Of a stretch of DNA of 64,000 nt, positions 24,401 to 36,352 are shown piece after piece (position 1 is the stretch's first letter; every line of letters begins with the position of its first letter). Source of the DNA: Phallusia mammillata (taxonomy: Eukaryota; Chordata; Ascidiacea; Phlebobranchia; Ascidiidae); assembly GCA_003260075.1 (NCBI GenBank), contig QLIY01000465.1, positions 59,759 through 123,758 of the forward strand. The letters are read 5' to 3'. Made by a program: the position numbers and the translations under genes. The notes below the pieces were generated by a model that did no database searches, was not told where the DNA came from, and worked only from the letters and a program-made list of their open reading frames with translations.

Positions 24401-24782
24401 TCGGGGTAAGGTATTAGCACTTAAAATTCAATAAAACTAACCCAAAAAATTAGTTACTAATGTAAAAAATTTAAAAACTTATTTCCCAACCCAACCCATT
24501 TATAGCCGCTAAATGAAAAATTCAGCTCTTTACGCCCCCTAATCGACTTTGGGTGTCGTGTGGGTTATGGTGTTAGTAGCTCTACCGCCCAGCGAGGATA
24601 AACATAAAACATACAAAAAAGTTTACACAATAGCTTTGGTACGTTGTTTGTTGTAAAAAAGATATGTTCAATTTTAATGTGTCTGTTTTTGAAATCGTGT
24701 CTTCTTATTTGTTTATAGTTTGGAGCCGGACAATGGAGAAAGCATAAATGACATCATCGATGAGATTTTGCATGAATTCTAA
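21471..24782 (+). CDS. Secreted selenocysteine glutathione peroxidase (GPx3/5/6 type), copy 2
   Basis: Paralogue of the gene at 16.9 kb with the same reaction and probable extracellular site. Six exons: 21471-21566, 22328-22477, 22658-22861, 23330-23454, 23922-23990 and 24719-24782, giving 235 residues. Exons 2-4 have exactly the same lengths and phases as copy 1. Residues 1-17 form a signal peptide. UGA at 22430-22432 (residue 67) sits in NVATY-U-GLT; Gln (FPSNQFGLQ) and Trp (TWNFNKF) are conserved, while the Cys of FPCNQ is Ser here. The C-terminus is longer and acidic because of an added sixth exon. Intron 1 holds a hAT MITE with two gap runs; intron 5 holds a foldback element. A SECIS element lies 80 bp after the stop. 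Confidence 0.92.
21718..21968. mobile_element. hAT-type MITE in intron 1 of peroxidase copy 2
   Basis: Terminal inverted repeats CAGTGGTGGGATTCA and TGAATCCCACCACTG are flanked by a perfect 8-bp target-site duplication CTTATAGC (21710-21717 and 21969-21976). The middle is interrupted by C runs at 21842-21851 and 21914-21925. Between them lies a 62-bp copy of the promoter and start of exon 1 (GGTAAGGCGGTTTGTTGTC onward), almost certainly misplaced by assembly. Confidence 0.88.
23163..23262 (-). mobile_element. tRNA-like SINE fragment in intron 3
   Basis: On the minus strand, TGGCCAAATGGTCCAGGGCG then GTCTGACCTATATTAAGACG and a B-box-like GGGTTCGAACTC resemble a tRNA-derived head. Related pieces are at 40.97 and 48.78 kb. 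Only the tRNA-like part is clear. Confidence 0.45.
24315..24584. mobile_element. Foldback element with 44-bp perfect arms, copy A
   Basis: The left arm starts TAGAGCTACTAACACC and the right arm ends GGTGTTAGTAGCTCTA; the arms are perfect complements over 44 bp. A 13-bp direct repeat CCGCCCAGCGAGG flanks both ends (24302-24314, 24585-24597). The loop contains ACGGTTAGGGCTATTAGGG. Related copies at 55.14, 55.65 and 60.0 kb share the outer 25 bp and the loop, but carry different sequence in the inner arms. Confidence 0.8.
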
Positions 24783-24849
24783 TGTCAGGAAAAACCCGAT
24801 TCACATTTTGCGTCGTTAATTCGCTACAGCGAACAACCGAACTCATCAC

Positions 24850-24925
24850 GTGACTGGAACTTCAATGACGCCCTTGCTGTAAACTGCGCATGCGCAGACG
24901 GCGAAGGGCTGATAGTCTCCACGTA
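24850..24925 (+). promoter_or_regulatory. SECIS element of peroxidase copy 2
   Basis: The core ATGAC (ATGA at 24865-24868) faces TGAT (24910-24913). GCCCTT pairs with AAGGGC, and the apical AAA (24881-24883) is followed by CTGCGCATGCGCAG and ACGGC, identical to copy 1. Compensated changes in the lower stem relative to copy 1 support a conserved RNA fold. Confidence 0.9.
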
Positions 24926-26137
24926 ATGTTTGTGACGTCATTTTAGTATTTGTGCGTTCACTTAAATTGACTGTGACATCATTATGCGGTATATTTGTCC
25001 TGTCACGTTATTGATTATGCGACAGTTCGTTGTAGCAAAATGAAAAAAAAATTTACGTATTTATTTCGACAATAAAAAAAGCAAATAATTTGAACCTATT
25101 TTTCAATATTTTTTAGTTTCATACGATCTCTATGAGTACCAACCTTCCCGTTAGAGGCAGTAGAGAGGTTGCTATGGAGACAAGAGAAGCTTTAGTTCAA
25201 GTGCTAGTGTGCAATAGGTTTTACTTGGAGAGCTTGTGCTTCACAAATTTCAAGTGGAAACAACTGTGAAGTTCAATAGATAATTATTGATCCAGTGACA
25301 GTTTGAAAAGTACAAGTTTGAGGTGGTTAAGTATTCAGACACCAGAAAAAGTGCAGAGCTGTTCAACATTTTTCACTTTACTTTGGACTTTTGAGTAGCG
25401 GTTACAGGCTTACTGCTTGTTATATAAAAGTTTTAAAAGTCATGCAACTTAAAGTGTAACTTAGTTGTAGCACAAATGTTTTTGAAAAAAAAGACTATTG
25501 TTGGCATCACTATTTTTAAACAACAAATCAATTGAAAATAATGTTGTTATTTTGATAAACTTTTGTTTATAATGTGTGGTTTAAGCGAAAATTGTACTGG
25601 ACAAAATGTTGATGGCAATTACGGTAATATTTGAATAGTTAATAAGATGCATGGAATCTTTGTTAGTTTCAGCTGTATATTATGTTTTTTGATGATAATC
25701 ATGAAGCTCATATATTGTTCCACATCATATATTGTTTCCACATAGTAGTTTTTCATGACACAGTGAAGTTATTCATGTGAAACAACAGAAGCACAATGGG
25801 CCTTTAGTAATGCTCCTGAGTTTTCCTGAGCTGTTATAATTTGTATGGTTGATTATTGGACATCGTGACAACTTGGTGACCATTTTTGGAGAACAATGTC
25901 ATTATTAATAGCATGGATTACCATGAAGTAGCAATGGCCAGAACAGTTTAGTAAAATAAGACAAAGTATTTTTTTGTGATTGGAAGATGACACGAATGTA
26001 GTAAATGTTGTCATTTTTTAGGAATTTAATCTATCAATCATGTAGATATAAAGCCTTCTGTGCGCTTTGGCTGGTTTCGTGTTTCTGCCTGCAAGTTAGA
26101 TTTAAGAAAAGGTAGAAGCTAATTCAAGCCATAGCAT
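24926..26137. other. Intergenic sequence and probable 5' region of the 26.1 kb gene
   Basis: No gene seen. AT-rich sequence; the last ~100 bp before 26138 probably include the 5' UTR of the next gene. Confidence 0.4.
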
Positions 26138-28747
26138 ATGGATGTAAAGATTCAAGCAAAGACCTTTCTTCCTAATTCCTCTATCTATGCACCGTACAAT
26201 GCCTCTCAACGAACTGTACTAATGAGCAAGCCACTATTTGCGGACTGCTATGCAGCGAAAATCGAGCTAACTGAACGACCATCAATACAGAGAAATCCTA
26301 CAATGTACCAGTTAACAGATGTCACAAGAAAATCTGGTTCTATGGTCCATTCCTCGCCTGTTCATTTCATGCTACCATCAAAATCAAAACACAATTTTCA
26401 AAGTCATATTAAGTTTTTTGCCTCACCTTCTATGCAAAAAGTGCAGAGTGCTGTTGATCGGTTATTAGACAATGGCTTGCCTGTGGTTGAAGTTGATCAA
26501 AACGAATACACCACTAGAGTTCCTCAAGCTCAAGGCTTAAAACCCATCAATTCCCTGCAAAATGTGCGAAGAAAATCAGTTACAGCTATTCCGCATTTGG
26601 AAGGTTTGCCAAAACCAAAGAATGGAGGCAGAAAAAAATCTGCAAAGCGGCCAAAATCGAACAAACATAGACGGCGGAAATCAAATTCATCCAAAACAAA
26701 TTGTCGCAATGTAAAAGTTGTCACCACTATTCCTGTGAAAAAGCCCCCCCCCCAGGCAGAAAAAAATCTGCAAAGCGGCCAAAATCGAACAAACATAGAC
26801 GACGGAAATCAAATTCATCCAAAACAAATCGTCGCAATGTAAAAGTTGTCACCACTATTCCTGTGAAAAATAATCTTAGTTCATGCTTCTCTCTGTATTC
26901 TGACAACATGTCTCATACAGACCAGCCTAAACTGGACATAACAAGTTCAGCACTTAATATTGACAAGTACAACATAAACAAAATACCCCAGTGCAAATCA
27001 GCTTATGAAAATCGAAGGCCAACTATTAAATTACCACCAAAATCCACAAACTGCCCAAATTTACCACCAACTACAACTTCAAAATTAGTGGAGAATGTCA
27101 CTCACCATCTTTCACTGCCTGGTGCCGGTGACATCGGGGAAGAGACACCCGTCGATGGGTCAACTTTGCCAGCTCCTAACACTAATGTTGATTTGTTGTC
27201 TCCACAATCTGCTGTGTTGTCCACAGATGGAAATCTAAAACAAACAACAAAGAAGTTCACATTACCAAAGCAAGGTACTGTATACATAAAATTTGTATAA
27301 AATCATAGTAGCAACTTATTAATGGATTGTTTGGGAAACTGCCATATGATGTGTGTGTGCAAGTGCAAAGTAATAACCAATGTTTGTTTGACACAAAATG
27401 GTTAAATCTAATTCAGACATTTCTGGTTTTTAGCAACTTAAAATCAAAGTTTCTTTTATTATTTTTCTGGATATTACTTTCTTGACTGATAACTTACTGC
27501 TTGTTGAGTTTATTTTTCTTGGTGAAAGAACACATAGTGACACAATTGCACTGTCAATTGCTGTGCAATAAAACAGATTTGGTTATTACCCTAATATATA
27601 TCTCTTAATCTATTGCTGTTAATTATATAGGGTTTCTTTTTTGTGTGTTTAGTTTTTTTTACAACACTTAAAAAAGCAAAAGCATACTAGGTGTTGTTTC
27701 AGTGTATAACTTTTTGACCTTGGTCTTAAACTACCGTATGTTTTTTTTACACAGTGCAAAGAGATATTATCACAAGGAAAAGTTTGCAAACGGTAAGAAA
27801 TTTACAAACAAATAAGTGACAAGTACCAGCTTAACACAATATTATAAAGGTGACTAATAATTTCGTTGAAAACAAATGTGTGCACGTTTCAGAATTTTAG
27901 GTGTTTTTATTTATACCTAACAGTTCAATGATTTAGATTACACAAGTGACATGCAGTAAAAAAACAAAAGTTACTGTCAAACAGTAATAACTTTAATATG
28001 TTGGACCTAATAGGCATCTTACATTATTTAGCCAAGTACCTTTTCTTAAATAACAGCAGCTTGTCTATTTATCCTGGTGCTGGGTCTCTCCACAACGTAA
28101 CATTGTACCATTAAACCCCAAATACACATTGTTCATTCACCCGGCAAAAAGTACATCCATTGTGTTACACCAGTGGTTCTCAACCTTTTTTCTTTCGTGG
28201 CCCACTTTCATTGCAAAAAAATTCTGTGGCCCAGTAATTTTTTAAGATAGAAAGAAAACAACTATAAAATAGGATCAGAACAAAAAACAAAACAAAAACA
28301 TTGCTTCTCAATTCCTCCCATTATTCTTGTAAAATTGAGTGTACTGACACAAATGAAAGTAAATTCTTAAAAAAAGCTTTCTATTTGGTTGGTCTGTGGG
28401 CTGTGGCCCAATCAAAACGCTTCCATGGCCCACTGGTTGAGAACCACTGTGTTAGACAGTGTTTTCCAACCTCTTCAAGTCTGTGTTAGACAGTGTTTTC
28501 CAACCTCTTCAAGTCTGCGTTATACAGTGTTTTCCAACCTCTTCAAGTCTGTGTTGCACAGAGGAGCAAGATTTTATGCATACTTTAACAAAAAAATGAA
28601 TTTAAATTAATGTGGTGGTTGAGAACGTTATGTAACAAGTAAAATCAAAATAGCTTTACCATGAACACCACAATTTCGTTATTTAGCCATAAATAACGAG
28701 ATGCGAGTTGCAATGACGAAAACACAAACTTTCCGCGGCACACTTTG

Positions 28748-28786
<39 letters not shown>

Positions 28787-29451
28787 TTCCTCCCCTGAAC
28801 TCATAAAATTCCTCCCTAGGGAGGAATTCCTCCCAGGTTGGGAACCACTGTGTTAGACAGTGTTTCCAACCTCTTCAAGTCTGTTACCTATACCCGCTGT
28901 GTTAGGCAGGATCGCCGCTATCGCGTAACAATGGGTTGGACAACTTGTGTTTTATAAAGACTTTGCAGCAGTTAAAAAACGCTTGTATAACATACAACAG
29001 AAACATGCAACCAAGTGTCGGGCTATTTACTTACAATTGTATTTCTTCGTTCTCACGTTTAGTTGACAGCTGAAAACAGTCTCTCCAATCGTCTGAGTCT
29101 AATCCATCACTATGGCAACGATTATCACGTCATAACGCAGCGTGCTGCTGAACAAAGACGAAAAGCGTATATTCGAAAGGAACATAGAACGAGAGAGAAC
29201 GAGAAGGAAATTGCGGAAAAACAAAAGCAGGAACAAAGAAGAAAGGTTTATTAAAATTCTTTAGTTTCTACTTTTTGTTGTTAAAAGGGACAAGGTTAAG
29301 TTTATTTTCTATTATTTGTATTCTGTCCGTCAATTCCGTATTTTTCCAGATTTACGCGCTCAACAACCTAATGACGAACCTTGAGATGGAAAAGTTCAAG
29401 GAATTCTACAATTCCATTCACGGACCGAAAATATTAACCAAGCCAATGTGA
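26138..29451 (+). CDS. Basic Lys/Arg-rich protein of unknown function
   Basis: Four exons: 26138-27274, 27755-27792, 29063-29245 and 29350-29451, with phases 1, 0, 0 that join cleanly. Exon 1 contains an assembly duplication: 128 bp from 26626 are repeated at 26754 after a C run (26744-26753), and 128 is not a multiple of 3. Counting that segment once restores one frame of 443 residues. The middle (about residues 163-195) is a dense basic patch (GRKKSAKRPKSNKHRRRK), suggesting nuclear targeting or nucleic-acid binding. The C-terminal ~95 residues are charged and helical (AEQRRKAYIRKEHR...), probably coiled coil, ending HGPKILTKPM. I do not recognise the family. TGACGTCA overlaps the stop. Confidence 0.75.
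26626..26881. repeat. Duplication inside exon 1 joined by a C run (26744-26753)
   Basis: The two copies are nearly identical (for example TGTCGCAATG against CGTCGCAATG, coding Cys against Arg). The offset of 128 bp breaks the reading frame, which argues for an assembly gap rather than a real repeat. Confidence 0.85.
28171..28449. mobile_element. hAT-type MITE in intron 2 of the 26.1 kb gene
   Basis: Ends CAGTGGTTCTCAACC and GGTTGAGAACCACTG are inverted repeats. Flanking 8-mers TGTTACAC and TGTTAGAC match at 7 of 8 positions. Confidence 0.82.
28449..28562 (+). repeat. 34-bp tandem repeat derived from a MITE end
   Basis: Units start at 28449, 28483, 28517 and 28551, each GTGTTAGACAGTGTTTTCCA and then ACCTCTTCAAGTCT with a few changes. 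The unit consists of the neighbouring target-site 8-mer plus a MITE 5' end. A further copy lies at 28851. Confidence 0.85.
28457..28849. mobile_element. Second MITE, with a C run at 28749-28786
   Basis: The left end CAGTGTTTTCCAACC and right end GGTTGGGAACCACTG are imperfect inverted repeats, and TGTTAGAC flanks both sides. Its right part (TCCTCCC...AAATTCCTC) resembles 63.12-63.16 kb. The 38-base C run is probably a gap. Confidence 0.6.
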
Positions 29452-30487
29452 CGTCACAAGCGAAGAGCAAACAACTTTTACTTTATCGAATTAAGCCTGC
29501 TTAAATTAACTGCTCTTGCCGCGGTTCAACTAAACTGCCGAGTCTGTTGAGTTTAAGTGATTAAGAATGCGAATCTATTGTTTTTTATGAGACAGACTTT
29601 GGTCATAACTTTACTAATTTACGCAAAAATCAACCCGACGTACGAAATTTGCGCAAAGTTTATTTTATCATTAGAAATTCATCTAGTGCACTTATTCGCC
29701 TCGTTAGAGCTTTGTACACGTCATCATCAGTGTTTCATCACCACATATTGCTTCAATTTATTTCTCGTTCACATTTTTCTGTAGGATCACACGTTAGAAA
29801 AGATTTATGAGCTGTTTTGTGCACTTAGAGATTTTCGTTTCCACGACAACATGCAAATAAGCTTTAAACGTTTGTGATTTTCCCGAATATAGATTGGGTA
29901 AAAGTTTGTAGATAGATTTTTTGCAAGCAGGCCCGGAATAAGACATTTAGATACCCTAAGCATCTTTTGCTTTGTTACCACATAAAGCAGTGGTTCGTTG
30001 CAAAAGGTAGGTGAGTGGCAAACGCAGCGGGCCTAAAAGTTTAGGCTAATATTTTGTTGTTGTGACATTCATGAAATAGTCGACGATATAACAACCGGAA
30101 AATCAGACTGGGTGATATATTTAAATACTGACACCACTTAAAATTCGAAAATAAAGTTTCTGTGGTAAACCTTTTCTTGCCCTTTGCCTAATAGTTTATC
30201 GGATAAACTAAAAAAAATAAAAAACTATATTGGGATAAACTTTATCCCAATATAGTTTGGTGGTACTTTCCCTTTTACTGAGTGTTTATATAACCTTGGG
30301 TACACGGGTGTTTAACATTTTTTAGGTAGTTTATTGTTACAACTTGAACAAACGACAGTAAATTACGCAACAACACTGGCAGAATGGGAAAGAAACAAAC
30401 AACAAAGTCATTGTTTTTTTTTCGAAGTTAACGAGACAGTTTCACAAGTCACATTACATTCAGACATGGACCAAGTTTTTTTGCGGC
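29452..30487. other. Intergenic region between convergent genes
   Basis: The + strand gene ends at 29451 and the minus-strand gene ends at 30488. Near 30185-30262 there is an inverted repeat: GGATAAACT and TATATTGGGATAAACTTTAT followed by CCCAATATAG. No gene seen. Confidence 0.45.
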
Positions 30488-32023
30488 CTAAAGTGGGCCA
30501 CACTGGAATCGGTCAAGAAAGATGGATTTCAATGAGAAGTTGAACTTCAGAGTGCTGTTGTTGCCATCAGCTTTCTCTGCGAGGTCGCAAGTCGGTTGAT
30601 CCAATTCGACCATGGCTTCAAACTTTTCATCTTCGGGGAAGCACCGATCGATTTCTGCTGATGTCATGCTCGTGGAATTGCTGACGTAGCATTTTTCGTC
30701 AACCGGATTTATACGAAACAGCACAAGATTTCGGTTGGAGGTAGCGCTGCGTTTTTTAAAGTGTAATTTTAATTTATATTATAATTGAAGATAAGCATTC
30801 ATTCATAGGTGGAATCAGCCCCGTGCAGGCCAGCGATCACAGCACACTCACATATAAATGATAGTACGCCAGGCCTATATTAAAGGCGAATCGGTCCACC
30901 AACCATTCCCAAATATGGCAAGGCGAGAGTCTAGCATGTGATGGGATTCGAAACCACGACAGAAGCCTTTCAAGGACTCGAATAACAAACAGAGACTCAC
31001 ATTTCTGTGTCGTCGTGGAGAAGATCCTTAAGTATTTCGTTCGGAGCAAGGGTCATGTTGCAAATTCCATCGTCATCAACCTCGTGACGTTGCATGATGT
31101 AACAATACTGCAATGGCGGCACTGGGCTGAAACATATAAAAAGGTTCAAGCGTCAGGTCCAAGGTTAAAAGTAATTCGGCTTTTAGTGAAATTGGCAAAG
31201 CTTACCTATCGTCCGTTGTGTCCTCGTTAGTGACGTTGCTGTCACGTGGACACATCGACCAATCATCGACAAGAAAACACATTGCGGTAAAAACGGGCAA
31301 GTCGGCTTCGGTGGGCTTCGGCGTTTGAGCACTAAGGTAAAAAATGTAAACATAAATTAGTATTTTCAGTGTTTTTAATCGAATTTTCATTTATTTCAGC
31401 TTGGCGAAGTTTTAAATACGCTTACACGAAGTTTACTGACCATTCGCGGTTATTTTGTTAACATCATTACAAAATTTACAACACACTTACGTTTGTTCTT
31501 TGGTGTAGGATTTGAATGATTGTTCGTTGGATGTGGAAAATTTTATTTCATTTAAATCGATTCCGCCGAAGTCGTTCATGTAAAACTGTTTGTTGTTTCC
31601 ATGTGAAATGTGCGGGGTTGGCTGAGGTTTTAGCGTCTCCAGTGGACAAATATCCAAAGAACCAGATCTAAAAGTAGAAAATTCAGTCGAAAATACTGTT
31701 ATCCAAGATGCTTTAAAGTACAAACCTCTAGCTTTATTTACAGCAAAACGACTCTTTTATTATTTAGTATTATTTAGTCACTTGATTGATTTAATTTAAA
31801 AACAACAAATAAAAACAGTTTCTTGCAACCTTGGAGCTTGGTGAGGGGAACATTGTGCGGCTTTTCGGCAAATGTTTTCAGTCGAAATTTTCACCAAACT
31901 TAACGACGTGCTTCCGGTCCAGTTCCGGTACAGAGGTTCGTACTTGTAACACATCGACTGCGCCGACGAAAACAGACAAGCACAAATAAGAAAAACGTAC
32001 AACATTATTTCAAAAGGCCTCAA
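30488..32023 (-). CDS. Secreted Cys-containing glycoprotein, unknown family
   Basis: Five exons on the minus strand: 32023-31830, 31667-31491, 31331-31206, 31126-31001 and 30746-30488. All four introns are in phase 2 and the joined frame gives 293 residues. Residues 1-23 form a clear signal peptide (MLYVFLICACLFSSAQS). The mature part has scattered Cys residues and several N-glycosylation sequons (NWT, NVT, NMT, NST twice, NFS), with no transmembrane segment. It ends DRFQCGPL. The last intron contains a reverse-orientation SINE. I do not recognise the family. The first donor (GTTGCA) is weak, but phase and frame agree with it. Confidence 0.75.
30780..30990 (-). mobile_element. tRNA-derived SINE, near full length, in an intron
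   Basis: On the minus strand it runs from a tRNA-like head (a B box close to GGTTTCGAATCCCATC near 30955), through AGGCCTGGCGTACTATC, CGCTGGCCTGCA and GGCTGATTCCACC, to ATGAATG. The same block order is seen at 47.1, 48.9, 51.5, 52.0 and 55.9 kb. Confidence 0.75.
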
Positions 32024-33563
32024 ACAGCAGATAAAAGCTGAAAAAGCAGAATCAGAATTAGCTTGTAACTAGGCATACTGACTGTACATTGTTATTATCT
32101 TTGTTACAACGTAACAAACATGTCTGTGACGCAAATTACACTCAACAATTAAACCAACAAAACCAACAGTGACGTAAGATACAATCAAGAATCAAACCAT
32201 TATAACTACCTGTGTTACCATGTACTATGTAACAAACCTGGCTGTGACGTAAAAATACACTCATTGTTGTGAGTAATGTTGTTTTATACTGAAGTGGGTG
32301 TAAGTGCTGAAGATAAATAGGAAAAGAACGTTAAAGAACTTCCTGCAAACTTGTTAAATTTGTAGATAAGCAAACTTGCGAACAAACGCTCTTAAGACCT
32401 GCAGTTTAGAACGTTTACTGGTGGAAGGAACTTTTTGTAATCATTAACTTGCCTTACGCGTATAATCTGGTGGCTATTCTTTTGACACAAGTTGCCTGGG
32501 GACTTTTAAACAATCATTCCACTGAAGTGAGATACTTTCTGCACAAAACCATTGTTGAAAACATTTGGTTGTGATGCAATAGTAAGTGAAGACAAACACA
32601 CTGTTTAGCTTTAAACATCCTCGCAACAAACCAAACCTCACCAATACTCATAGTCCAGAAGCATTCTTAACTGTGTATCACAATCGCCATTGTTTATGTT
32701 TATGAATCCGCTTTATGACGCATCAAGCAATTAATAAACAGAATTTTAAATGTAAACATATTTATGTTTTGGACATAATATGTCACCAAAACAAACAGCC
32801 GTTTTGCATTCAACTTAATGAATCATCATGCAATAAACACTGCTCTACATAGCACTATCTGTAAATACTGTATTTTAAATTCTAGCTTTAAACCCTGTCT
32901 CTTCTGGCCTGTTTTTATTTGAAGGTTTTATTGCCTTAAGCAGCGGGCAAAATTACGTTGATGAGACTGATTAAAGCGCATTCTGTTCTGTTGTTACGTA
33001 ATAATACTTGCACATAATGGTTGTTGTCGACAGAGGAACAACAATTGCCTTTATTACCATTGTACGGCGCGATTGTTCAGTCACAATGTAGTTATTGTGT
33101 CATAGTCCATCGATAATAAAAAAAAACTTTTCGCTTTGATAAAAAATGAAATCAGAAGTACAAAAAACAAACGTGTTTCTGTAATGTAACGTAATACTTA
33201 TGGCTGAACAAAAACTGCAATAAATTAGATATGGCCAATTAGTGACTAAAACCAAAAAAGTACCACATACAATTCCCTCTCGTGATATTCTAATGCATGA
33301 AATAACACTATGTCGTAATAATAGCACCACGGTGAAATAACATCAATAGGTGTTCGATACGCATGATAGCGTTTTGCACGTGACAGGCCTGTGTCAAACT
33401 GTTTTTGCACCCTTTTGCGCGATTGAAGACAGACAGGTTGGCAAAAAGTTAAAACATAAACAACCAAACAATTGTCCAGCAGCAATTTGAAGACGCCATC
33501 GCCTTGATCTGGCACGTCATCTACCGGAAAGTGTAAAAAATATAACAATGCCACCAGCAGAAG
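32024..33563. other. Intergenic region between two minus-strand genes
   Basis: No supported gene. It contains the promoter side of the 32.0 kb gene and probably the 3' UTR of the 33.6-36.4 kb gene. A 102-codon minus frame at 33246-33554 lies in that 3' region without a splice link. Confidence 0.4.

Positions 33564-36352
<2,789 letters not shown>

Noticed and set aside
28449-28562. CRISPR-like array
   Set aside because: The 34-bp units are directly abutting with no spacers, and the genome is eukaryotic.
33246-33554. 102-codon minus frame downstream of the PPxY protein
   Set aside because: It lies just after that gene's stop, probably in its 3' UTR, with no separate promoter or splice evidence.
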